DNA from: Embleya scabrispora
GTDB lineage: Bacteria; Actinomycetota; Actinomycetes; Streptomycetales; Streptomycetaceae
Assembly (NCBI RefSeq): GCF_002024165.1
Contig: NZ_MWQN01000001.1
Location: 5,394,001 to 5,458,000 of the forward strand
DNA length: 64,000 bases
Reading direction: 5' to 3'
The translations under genes and the position numbers were made by a program. The notes under the pieces are model-generated. The model worked only from the letters and a program-made list of their open reading frames with translations. It did not search any database and was not told the DNA's origin. Position 1 is the first letter of the stretch. Each line of letters begins with the position of its first letter. This document shows positions 8,928-17,110 of this stretch, piece by piece.

Positions 8928-10901
8928 GTGACCGACGACGGACGACGGGGGCCGGCGCCCCTGGACGCCTACGATCCGCGCCGGATCGGGCCCTATCGGG
9001 TGTTGTCCCGGCTCGGCCGCGGCGGCATGGCCCGGGTCTTCCTGGGGCTGTCCCCGGCGGGTCGGCTGGTGGCGATCAAGACGATCCTGGCCGAGTTGGA
9101 CCACGACGAGGACTTCCGGCGGCGGTTCGCCCGCGAGGTCCAGGCGGCGCGGCTGGTGAGCGGGGTGTTCACGGCCGCGGTGGTGGCCGCCGACCCGGCG
9201 GCCGCGCGGCCCTGGCTGGCCACCGCGTACGTGCCGGCGCCGTCGCTGCGCGAGGTGGTCGACGAGTGCGGCCCGTTGCCGCCGGACGCGGTGCGGTGGC
9301 TGGCCGCCGGGGTGGCCGAGGCGCTGGGCGCGATCCACGGGGCGGGTCTGGTGCACCGGGACCTGGCCCCCGGCAACATCCTGGTCACCTTGGACGGGCC
9401 GAAGGTGATCGACTTCGGGCTCGCCCTCGCCCAGGACCAGGACACCGTCAACCTGGTCGGCACCATCGCCTACATGGCCCCCGAGCAGGTCGAGGGCGAA
9501 TCGGGCACGGTCCGCTCCGACGTGTACGCGATGGGCGCCACGCTGCTGTTCGCGGGCGCCGGGCACGCGCCGTACCAGGGCAGTGCGATGCGGGTGATGA
9601 GCGCCGTGCGCAACCGCGACCCGGACCTGAGCGGGCTGCCGGCGGAGCTGCTGCCGCTGGTCGAATCGTGCCTGCGCCGCCGGGCCGATCGGCGGCCGAC
9701 CCCGGAGCGGGTGGTGGCCGACTTCGCCGAGCTGCTGACCGGCCGTCGGCGTCCGTACGAGGCGGCCGCGTGGTTGCCCCGGCCGGTGCTGGACCTGCTG
9801 CACGAGCACGAGCGGCGGATCCGGCCCGGCGTGGACACGCCCCGGCCGCGCGCCCCGCGCCCCGCGCCGGAGCCGGAGGCGGTGCGCGCGCCCACGCCCG
9901 AGCGGCCGCGCCAGGGCGGGGCCCACCGCACCGGACCGGATCGGCCGTCGCCCGCCGAGCCGACCCGGCCGATGCCCGCGCCCGGCCCCACCCGGCCCTA
10001 CACGCGCGAGCCGTACCGGTCGGCGCGGGCGCCGATGCTGGACCGGATCCTGTACGACCTGCCCGGAGCGGGACCGGCCGGCGTGCTCGCCTCGTCCCTG
10101 GCCGACGCCGACCTGCGCCGGTGGCACCCGGTGCTGGCGCCGATGATCGACCCCGAACCCGGCGCAGGGCGCGCGGCCGACCGGCCCGCGGTCCGGTTCG
10201 GCCCGCTCGGTGGTCGCCCGACGCTGATCCGGCGCACCCCCGGCCGCGCGCTGGTGCTGATGGCCCCGGCCCGCGCCGACCCCGCCGCGGTCTCGCTCGC
10301 CGGCCCCCGGCACGCGCTCGCCCTCGGCGCCGCCTCGGGGGATCCGGCCGGCCTGGAGCAGCCCACCGGCCGGCCCTCGCCGCGGCTCGACCCGAAGGTG
10401 CTCGACGCCGAACTGGCCCGCTGCGCGCCCCGCCTGCGGGCCCGCGCCGGCACATCCGCCGACGTGCTGACGGACGTGGTCGCGGCGGTGCTCGCCCGAC
10501 CCGACGAGACCTTCGCGCTGTCCGAGGCGGACGGCGTACCGGACCCGGAGGCGGTGTTGTGGGGCCTGTGCGACCTGGTCGGCCCGCTGCTCCCGTACAC
10601 GCTGTCCTTCTCCACGCTGGCCGCGCCGGAGCCGATCGACGAGCCGCGCCTGGTGGTGCACGCGCGGTGGCCGGAGCGGGAGGCGCGCTCGGCCGGGCGG
10701 CGGCGCCATCGCATCGTCCCGGGCGAGGAGCTGTACTCGATGGGCGACGTGCACCGCACCGCCGCCGAGGCCCTGGTGCGGTGCTACACCGGCCCCGACT
10801 GGACCGGCGCGGCGGCCGGGCTGACCCCTTCGGGCCCGCTCCGCGCAGCCGCGCCCGCCGACCGCTCCCGGCGCGTGCTGCGGGCCCTGGAGGGGCGCTG
10901 A
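8928..10901 (+). CDS. Serine/threonine protein kinase with atypical catalytic loop (HRDLAPGN) and a long C-terminal domain
   Basis: A 657-residue Hanks-type kinase. The N-terminal domain has the glycine loop GRGGMA, ATP lysine K51 (VAIKTI), catalytic D145 in HRDLAPGN, DFG and APEQ. The lysine normally two residues after the catalytic aspartate is alanine (A147). That could weaken activity, although some kinases tolerate a change here. A proline-rich linker is followed by about 260 residues that I do not recognise. The GTG at 8928 is preferred because it aligns with the start of the first kinase (both begin VT.. then PxRIGPY); ATG at 8904 is also possible and has a fair AGGGG site. Its stop lies 16 bases from that of the convergent methylase gene. 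Confidence 0.85.
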   Translation: MTDDGRRGPAPLDAYDPRRIGPYRVLSRLGRGGMARVFLGLSPAGRLVAIKTILAELDHDEDFRRRFAREVQAARLVSGVFTAAVVAADPAAARPWLATAYVPAPSLREVVDECGPLPPDAVRWLAAGVAEALGAIHGAGLVHRDLAPGNILVTLDGPKVIDFGLALAQDQDTVNLVGTIAYMAPEQVEGESGTVRSDVYAMGATLLFAGAGHAPYQGSAMRVMSAVRNRDPDLSGLPAELLPLVESCLRRRADRRPTPERVVADFAELLTGRRRPYEAAAWLPRPVLDLLHEHERRIRPGVDTPRPRAPRPAPEPEAVRAPTPERPRQGGAHRTGPDRPSPAEPTRPMPAPGPTRPYTREPYRSARAPMLDRILYDLPGAGPAGVLASSLADADLRRWHPVLAPMIDPEPGAGRAADRPAVRFGPLGGRPTLIRRTPGRALVLMAPARADPAAVSLAGPRHALALGAASGDPAGLEQPTGRPSPRLDPKVLDAELARCAPRLRARAGTSADVLTDVVAAVLARPDETFALSEADGVPDPEAVLWGLCDLVGPLLPYTLSFSTLAAPEPIDEPRLVVHARWPEREARSAGRRRHRIVPGEELYSMGDVHRTAAEALVRCYTGPDWTGAAAGLTPSGPLRAAAPADRSRRVLRALEGR

Positions 10902-10917
10902 GCGCCCGCCGTACCGG

Positions 10918-12864
10918 CTACCCCGGCGGTCGGAGCAGCCCCGCGGTCAGGCCCTCCAGCAGGCCCCGGCCCAGATCCTCGCCGAGCGCGGCGGCGCCGC
11001 GCAGGTCGGTGACGAACATGCGCAGCGCGCGGAAGGTCTCCCCGTACGCCCGCTGCCGCTCCGGCGGCAGCAGCGGGATCTCGATCCGCCGCACGTCGAC
11101 CCGCACGATGCTGGAGCCGTAGCCGGCCCGCCGCGCGTGCGCCGGGTCGGTCAGGAACCCGGCCAGGAACCACGGATCCAGCGCGGCCGGGTCGGGGCGC
11201 AGCAGGTGCAGGTTGGGCCCGAGGACCGCGTCCTGCTCGGCCGACCCGGCGACCCGGACCGCGCTCGCCCACCCGTGCTCGTCGCCGCCCAGCAGGGTGG
11301 GCACGATCACGTCCCCGGCGTGGATCCGGGGGTGCTGCGCCTCGTCCGCCTCGGCCGCGGACAGGCGCCCGCTCGGCGGCACGGCGGCGGCCAGGTCGGC
11401 GGTGGTGAGCATCGGCACGGTCGGGCCGGGGGGCGTCTCGTGGCCGACCCGCCCGGGCCGCGACGCACTGCGGTACAGGGTGACCGCGCCGGTGCGGGCC
11501 AGGTCGGCGAGCGCGACCGAGCGCCACGTCCCGGCGCCCTCCTCGGCGGCCGGCACCGCGGGCACCAGGTGCGGCAGCCGGGCCAGCAGGGCGAGCAGCC
11601 GGGCGCGGGTGTCCTGCACCCGCTCGGCCACGTTCGCGTCGGTCTGCGCGGGCAGGTTGTGCGCCGGGGTCAGGTCGACGTTGTCGTCGAGGAGTTCGAT
11701 CAGCGGTACCGCGCGGTGTCGGCCCGGGATCTCGGCCAGGCCCGCCGGGTCGGCGCGGAAGTCGCGCCAGGCGCGCAGCGCGGTGTCCGCCGCGACGGGG
11801 TCCGCCAGGTCGTCGAGCTCGGCGAACAGCACGTGTGAGGGCATTCGCTCGCCCGAGGGCCGCTCCAGGATCCACAGGTGCAGCGCCACCCCGAACGGCG
11901 GCGCGGCGCCGGCGGGCAGGCCGAACACCGCGCGCAGCGCGCCCCGGCGCAGCAGTTCGGCCCGGATGCGGCGGCCCGAGCCGCGGGCCGCCACCGCCGG
12001 CGGCATCAGCAGTACCACCCGCCCGCCCGCCTCGGTGTGGCCGAGCGCGTGTTGCACCCAGGCCAGTTCGGATTCGGTGCGCGGTGGCAGGCCGTACTCC
12101 CACCGCTGGTCGTAGGCCAGTTCGTCGTGCCCCCAGTTGCGGTCGTTGAACGGCGGGTTGCCCACGACGGCGTCGAAGCGGGCGCCGGGCCACGCGTCGG
12201 CGCGCAGTCCGTCGCCCTCGGCGATGGCGATGTCGGTATCCGGTGCGGCGTCCGGATGCAGCGCGAGGCGGACCCGGATCAACCGGGCCAGGGCCGGTGC
12301 CTCGGTCTGCCCGCGCAGCGTGCGCGCCGAGCGGACGAAGCCGAGCAGCAGGTCACCGTGGGTGGTCGCGGGGTTGAATACGGTGACCGGCTTCTCCCGT
12401 CCGGCGCCCGCGAGTTCGGCGATCAGCGCGACGGTGGCCGCCGGTGTGGCGCCGCCGGGGCTGGCGGGCGACTCGGCGAAGCGGGCGTACAGGTCGGCGA
12501 ACACGGCGGGCGCGCCGCGGGTCGCGGCGAGGTCGCCGGCGGCGCGGAGTCGATCGGCGTGCGGGCCGACCGGCGCGGGTGCGCCCGCGAGCAGGTATTC
12601 GCCGATGTCGGCGAGCCGGTCGGCCACGTCGCCGTCGGCCGCGATCAGGCGCCACAGCCGCTCCTCGGGCGCGACCTCGGCGATCTTGCCCTGGGCGCGC
12701 AACCAGCCCTCCACGTCGGCCAGCGCGAAGGTGGGGCTCGCGTCGCTGCCGCCCACGGGACGCGGGAAGTCGTCGAAGCGGCGACGCCAGTTGCTCACGG
12801 CGGCGCGCCCGACACCCGCGATGCGGGCGATCTCGGCAGCGGTGACCTGGGGGCTGGTGGGCAC
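10918..12864 (-). CDS. N6-adenine-type DNA methylase-like protein with N-terminal helix-turn-helix
   Basis: A 648-residue protein related to the modification (HsdM-like) subunits of restriction systems. An N-terminal helix-turn-helix (VTAAEIARIAGVGRAAVSNWRRRF, about 7-30) precedes the methylase core. The catalytic motif NPPF is intact at about 236-239. The SAM-binding motif I, normally DPACGSG, reads NPATTHGD at about 164-171 and lacks the glycine pattern. The C-terminal third (about 430-648) resembles a target-recognition or specificity-like region, so one chain may combine M and S roles. The GTG at 12864 follows GAGGAG by six bases. No restriction endonuclease gene is next to it. It may be an orphan methylase, a regulator, or a degenerate enzyme. 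Confidence 0.8.
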   Translation of the reverse strand: MPTSPQVTAAEIARIAGVGRAAVSNWRRRFDDFPRPVGGSDASPTFALADVEGWLRAQGKIAEVAPEERLWRLIAADGDVADRLADIGEYLLAGAPAPVGPHADRLRAAGDLAATRGAPAVFADLYARFAESPASPGGATPAATVALIAELAGAGREKPVTVFNPATTHGDLLLGFVRSARTLRGQTEAPALARLIRVRLALHPDAAPDTDIAIAEGDGLRADAWPGARFDAVVGNPPFNDRNWGHDELAYDQRWEYGLPPRTESELAWVQHALGHTEAGGRVVLLMPPAVAARGSGRRIRAELLRRGALRAVFGLPAGAAPPFGVALHLWILERPSGERMPSHVLFAELDDLADPVAADTALRAWRDFRADPAGLAEIPGRHRAVPLIELLDDNVDLTPAHNLPAQTDANVAERVQDTRARLLALLARLPHLVPAVPAAEEGAGTWRSVALADLARTGAVTLYRSASRPGRVGHETPPGPTVPMLTTADLAAAVPPSGRLSAAEADEAQHPRIHAGDVIVPTLLGGDEHGWASAVRVAGSAEQDAVLGPNLHLLRPDPAALDPWFLAGFLTDPAHARRAGYGSSIVRVDVRRIEIPLLPPERQRAYGETFRALRMFVTDLRGAAALGEDLGRGLLEGLTAGLLRPPG

Positions 12865-13093
12865 CGTCTTCTCCTCTGACCTGGGGTGTGAACTCCGGGA
12901 AGTCAATCATAGAGAAGCGACGCAATGTCGGCGAGGATGCAGTGTTGACATCGTTCACAGCTACTGTTTCCATTGACCCAGGCAGCAAGGTGCAACCCCG
13001 GAAACACCCGCACCGTCCGTCTGTCTCCGCAGTGCCTGCGAGCAGCGACTCCGAGCAATGACACCCATGCAGTGCTTCCGAAGGGAAAACCTC

Positions 13094-14002
13094 ATGTCCC
13101 CGATCGCTCCCCGGCCGACCGTTCTCCGGCAGCCCGCTTCGACCGCGACCCCGCGGGGCCGGCGCCGGGGCCTGATCACCACCGTGGCGGTCGCCGCGAC
13201 GATCGCCCTGACCGGCTCACTCGCCGCATGCGGCCCGAAGAAGGACGAGGGCAAGGCGTCCAGCGCGACGGTCGAGTCGCCGAAGACGACCGGCGCGGCG
13301 GACACGAGCGCGGCACCCGGCGCCGGGCCGGCCAAGACGGAGAAGAGCGACAAGGGCGACAAGAGCGAGCCGAAGGGCGGCACCGACAAGGTCGCCCAGG
13401 ACCTGCTCGCCTACCTGAAGACCACCAAGCACGGCGGTGTGGTTTCCGAGGTGCGGATCGCGAAGCAGTACGAGCGCTACGAGGTCACCGTCAACACCAC
13501 GCTGCCCGCCGAGCCCTCCATCACCGAGGACATCAAGGGCGCCAACGCCCGGATGGACAAGGGCCGGAAGCTCGCCGTCGAGGCCCTGCAGTGGACCCAG
13601 GACTCGGCCACCCTGACGATCTCGTCGGTGTCGGTGCTCGACAAGGAGAAGGGCACCGCCGGGATCGAGAACGGCGCGGAGAAGGACGGCGACAAGGCCG
13701 GCTCGGAGAAGTACGCCGCCGACATGCTGGCCAAGCTGAAGACCACCACCTACGGCTCCGTGGTCACCAAGGTCCGGATCGCCAAGACGTACTCCGGCTA
13801 CGACATCGCCGTCATGACCACGCTGCCCGCCGAAGTCTCGCTCACCGAGAACCTGACCGCCGAGAGCGCCCGGATGGACAAGGCGGGCAAGCTCGCCAAC
13901 GAGGCGAAGCAGTGGGCGCAGAGCAACACCGGCCGCAAGGTCTCCTCGGTCGAGGTGCTCGACGTGGAGAAGGGCATGGCCGGGATCGAGAACGTGGGCT
14001 GA
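13094..14002 (+). CDS. Putative lipoprotein with two tandem copies of a ~95-residue domain
   Basis: A 302-residue secreted protein. After a basic N-terminus and hydrophobic segment comes a lipobox-like LAAC (about residue 40), so it is probably lipid-anchored outside the cell. A charged, low-complexity linker follows. Two homologous domains then each contain L(K)TT..G.VV..VRIAK.Y..Y, TTLPAE.S.TE, ARMDK..KLA.EA.QW and SSV.VLD.EKG.AGIEN. This shows an internal duplication. I recognise no family or enzyme motif. The ATG at 13094 follows AAGGGAAA; an upstream ATG at 13058 would place extra residues before the signal. It is divergent from the methylase and ends before GC-rich direct repeats and a terminator. 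Confidence 0.8.
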   Translation: MSPIAPRPTVLRQPASTATPRGRRRGLITTVAVAATIALTGSLAACGPKKDEGKASSATVESPKTTGAADTSAAPGAGPAKTEKSDKGDKSEPKGGTDKVAQDLLAYLKTTKHGGVVSEVRIAKQYERYEVTVNTTLPAEPSITEDIKGANARMDKGRKLAVEALQWTQDSATLTISSVSVLDKEKGTAGIENGAEKDGDKAGSEKYAADMLAKLKTTTYGSVVTKVRIAKTYSGYDIAVMTTLPAEVSLTENLTAESARMDKAGKLANEAKQWAQSNTGRKVSSVEVLDVEKGMAGIENVG

Positions 14003-14100
14003 GACCCGGGCCGGGATCCGGGCCGGGATCCGGGCTTCCGGGTCCTTCGGACCTTTCCGGCCATTCGGGCCGATGAACTTTCATCCGGGGGGATGGGGGC

Positions 14101-14138
14101 CACGAGGGCGATCCGCCGAAGGGCGGGTCGCCCTCGTG
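14101..14138 (+). terminator. Hairpin terminator after the duplicated-domain lipoprotein
   Basis: Arms of 17 bp (beginning CACGAGGGCGATCCGCC, one G-T wobble) with a 4-base GAAG loop. It lies 99 bases after the stop, beyond a short GC repeat (CCGGGATCCGGG units, about 14007-14045). Confidence 0.7.
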
Positions 14139-14225
14139 CGTTGTCGCGGACCCGCGTCGTACCCAAGCGCAGATCACATCGCGGATCGCTTGAATGACTC
14201 GGTCAAGGATCCTAGGGTCCCCGCC

Positions 14226-15935
14226 ATGGCCACCTCCAGCTCCACCGGGTCCGCGGCAGCCGCGCCCGATCCCGTACTCGCCGCCCTGACCGCCCCCGAC
14301 GGCCCGTTCGCGCTCGTCGAGGAGGACGTGCTCGGCGTCCCGCTGCGCGTCCTGGCCGAACGGCCCCGCTCGATCACCGCCTTCGTCGAGCGGGCGCGCG
14401 GGTTCGGGGATCGCGAGTACCTGGTCCACGAGGACCGCCGGATCACCTTCACCCGACACGTGCGTGACGTCGCCTCGACCGCGCACGCGTTGCGCGAGCG
14501 GTTCGGGGTCGGACCGGGGGATCGGGTGGCGATCCTGGCGGCGAATCGGCCCGAGTGGTTGACCGCCTTCCAGGCCGCCGCGGCGCTCGGCGCGATCGCG
14601 GTGGGCATGAACGGGTGGTGGGCCGGCGACGAGATCCGCTACGCCGTCGCGGACTGCGCGCCCACCGTGCTGATCGCCGACCGGCGCCGACTGGAGCGGC
14701 TGGGCGGCGCGGTCGCCGCCGCGGGCGAAACGGGCCTGCCCGTGGTGGAGATGGAGGGCGACTTCGCCGCGCTGACCGAGCACGCCCCCGACGCCGACCT
14801 GCCGCCGGGCGCCGCCGACGAGGACGACCCCGCGCTGATCCTGTACACCTCCGGCACCACCGGCCGGCCCAAGGGCGCCGTACTCACCCATCGCAACGTG
14901 GTGGCCATGCAAAACCTCCAGGCGCTGCTCGCCGCCCGGGCGAGCGCGCACCTGCCCGCCGCCGCCCGGGCCCAGGCGCCGCCCGGGAGGTGGCTGGTCA
15001 ACAGCCCCTTCTTCCACGTCTCGGGCCTGCTGGCGGGCGCGGTCGCGGCGCTGGCCGGTGGGCAGACGATGGTGCTCTACCCCGGGCGGTTCGAGGTGCC
15101 CCGACTCCTGGAACTGATCGAGCGCGAGCGCTGCACCACGTGGTCGCTCGTGCCCACGCTCGGCTGGCGGGTGGTCAACCACCCCGACACCGCGCGGCAC
15201 GATCTGTCCTCGATCGTGCGCCTCGGCGGCGGCAGCGCGGCGTTCTCGCCCGAACTGGTGCGCCGGCTCCAGGAGGTGTTCCCGAGCGCCAAGGGGGCGC
15301 TCGGCGTCGGGTACGGGCTGACCGAGTCCGGCGGGGTGGCCACCACGGCGGGCGCCGCGCAACTGGAGGGCGAACCGGGGGCGATCGGAACGGCCGTGCC
15401 GACGGTGGAGGTGACGATCCGTTCCGAGGACGGCACCGAACAGCCGGACGGCGTCGAGGGCGAGTTGTGGATCCGCAGTCCGCTGGTGATGCGCGGCTAC
15501 TGGCGCAACGAGGAGGCCACCGCGAAGGCGCTCACGCCGGACCGGTGGTTGCGCACCGGCGACCTCGGCTTCGCCCGCGCCGGCCGTTTCCACCTCGCCA
15601 CCCGGCGCAGCGACCTGATCCTGCGCGGCGGGGAGAACGTCTACCCGGCCGAGATCGAGCACTGCCTGGACGCGCATCCGGACGTCGCCGAGTCGGTGGT
15701 GGTCGGCGTACCGCACCCGGAGTGGGGCGAGGAGGTCAAGGCGATCGTGGTCCCGGCCCAGGGCAGCCCGGTCACCGCCGCCGAGCTGGGCGCCTACGTG
15801 GCCGAGCGGCTGGCCCACTTCAAGGTGCCCGCGCACTGGGAGTTGCGCGCCGAGCCGCTGCCCCGGACGCCGACCGGCAAGGTGATCCGCGCGGTGGCCA
15901 CGGGCGGCCGCCCCGCCGACCTCGTCGAGGAGTGA
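14226..15935 (+). CDS. Fatty-acid / acyl-CoA ligase (class I adenylate-forming enzyme)
   Basis: A 569-residue enzyme that activates a carboxylic acid with ATP and joins it to CoA. Motifs are in order: P-loop-like YTSGTTGRPKGAVLTHRN, the GYGLTE motif, the hinge segment RTGDLGFARAGRFH, GGENVYPAEIE, and the C-terminal catalytic lysine in PRTPTGKVIR. Length and motif order match medium- to long-chain acyl-CoA synthetases. The ATG at 14226 starts a typical N-terminus. It is monocistronic, with terminators on both sides. The acyl substrate is not predictable. Confidence 0.92.
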   Translation: MATSSSTGSAAAAPDPVLAALTAPDGPFALVEEDVLGVPLRVLAERPRSITAFVERARGFGDREYLVHEDRRITFTRHVRDVASTAHALRERFGVGPGDRVAILAANRPEWLTAFQAAAALGAIAVGMNGWWAGDEIRYAVADCAPTVLIADRRRLERLGGAVAAAGETGLPVVEMEGDFAALTEHAPDADLPPGAADEDDPALILYTSGTTGRPKGAVLTHRNVVAMQNLQALLAARASAHLPAAARAQAPPGRWLVNSPFFHVSGLLAGAVAALAGGQTMVLYPGRFEVPRLLELIERERCTTWSLVPTLGWRVVNHPDTARHDLSSIVRLGGGSAAFSPELVRRLQEVFPSAKGALGVGYGLTESGGVATTAGAAQLEGEPGAIGTAVPTVEVTIRSEDGTEQPDGVEGELWIRSPLVMRGYWRNEEATAKALTPDRWLRTGDLGFARAGRFHLATRRSDLILRGGENVYPAEIEHCLDAHPDVAESVVVGVPHPEWGEEVKAIVVPAQGSPVTAAELGAYVAERLAHFKVPAHWELRAEPLPRTPTGKVIRAVATGGRPADLVEE

Positions 15936-15941
15936 ACGACG

Positions 15942-15982
15942 CGAGCGGGGCCGCCGGCCGTGATCGCCGCCGGCCCCGCTCG
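15942..15982. terminator. Hairpin between the convergent acyl-CoA ligase and dapD
   Basis: Arms of 11 bp (CGAGCGGGGCC and complement) with a GC-rich loop, starting 7 bases after the ligase stop. Probably bidirectional. Confidence 0.65.
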
Positions 15983-16011
15983 GGAGCACCGCCGCGCAAC
16001 GCGGCGCCGGG

Positions 16012-17007
16012 TCAGTCGTTCTTGTGCAGGTCCTCGTTCAGCGCGCCCCACGACTTGGTCCGGGCGATCGCCTCGATCGTGCCGGTGACCGAGTTGCGGC
16101 GGAAGAGCAGGCCGTCGCGGCCGGAGAGTTCGGCGGCCTTGACCACCGTGCCGTCCGGGGTGGTCACCCGGGTGCCGGCGGTGATGTAGCAGCCCGCCTC
16201 CACGACGCAGTCGTCGCCGAGCGAGATGCCGATGCCCGCGTTGGCGCCGAGCAGGCAGCGCTCGCCGACCGAGATGGTCTCCTTGCCGCCGCCGGACAGC
16301 GTGCCCATGATCGACGAGCCGCCGCCGATGTCGCTGTGGTCGCCGACCACGACGCCGGCGCTGATCCGGCCCTCGACCATGGACGCGCCGAGGGTGCCCG
16401 CGTTGAAGTTGCAAAAGCCCTCGTGCATCACCGTGGTACCGGGCGCCAGGTGCGCGCCCAGGCGGACCCGGGTGGCGTCGGCGATCCGGACGCCGGCGGG
16501 CACCACGAACTCGGTCATCCGCGGGAACTTGTCCACCCCGGCCACCTCGAACGGCACGCGCGCGGCGCGGGCGCGCAGCCGGGCCGCGGCGAGGCCGTCC
16601 ACCGGCACCGCGCCCAGGTTGGTCCAGGCGACGTTCGGGAGCACACCGAACAGGCCCTCCAAGCTCTGCCCGTGCGGGCGGACCAGGCAGTGGCTGAGCA
16701 GGTGCAGGCGCAGGTACGCGTCGTGGGTGTCCACCAGGGGGGCGGCCAGCGAGGCGATCACCGTGCGCACGGCGACGACCTCGACCCCGCGCACCGCGTC
16801 GGCGCCGAGGCCCGCGATCGCGTCGGGGCCGAGCGCGGCCAGGGCCTCGTCGGCCGACAGCCGCACCGTCTCGGTCTTGCCGTCGGCGTCGCCCGAGGTC
16901 AGCTCGGGTGCGGGGTACCAGGTGTCCAGGACGGTGCCATCGGCGGCGATCGTGGCGAGGCCGGCGGCGACGGCACCAACGGGGGAGGAAGCAGCAGTGT
17001 CGATCAC
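16012..17007 (-). CDS. dapD: 2,3,4,5-tetrahydropyridine-2,6-dicarboxylate N-succinyltransferase
   Basis: This enzyme transfers succinyl from succinyl-CoA in the diaminopimelate/lysine pathway, supplying peptidoglycan precursor. At 331 residues it matches the actinobacterial DapD type rather than the shorter proteobacterial form. The N-terminal domain is followed by a left-handed beta-helix with hexapeptide-type segments ([43 protein letters not shown]). It starts at GTG and is followed by the ligase terminator. The pathway link with the decarboxylase homologue at 31726 is functional, not positional. Confidence 0.95.
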   Translation of the reverse strand: MIDTAASSPVGAVAAGLATIAADGTVLDTWYPAPELTSGDADGKTETVRLSADEALAALGPDAIAGLGADAVRGVEVVAVRTVIASLAAPLVDTHDAYLRLHLLSHCLVRPHGQSLEGLFGVLPNVAWTNLGAVPVDGLAAARLRARAARVPFEVAGVDKFPRMTEFVVPAGVRIADATRVRLGAHLAPGTTVMHEGFCNFNAGTLGASMVEGRISAGVVVGDHSDIGGGSSIMGTLSGGGKETISVGERCLLGANAGIGISLGDDCVVEAGCYITAGTRVTTPDGTVVKAAELSGRDGLLFRRNSVTGTIEAIARTKSWGALNEDLHKND

Positions 17008-17110
17008 CCCGCTACCGTACCGAAGGCCCGGGCCGACACCGAGCGCCGCCCGACGACGTCAAGCCCGATCGGCGGGTCCCACCGCTCGACACGGCGCACG
17101 TCGCGCGCGA

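Noticed and set aside
10918-12864. Part of a Pgl/BREX phage-defence system (methylase near a kinase)
   Set aside because: No PglZ, BrxC or PglW-type genes are present. The nearby kinase is a Hanks-type paralogue of another kinase in the window.
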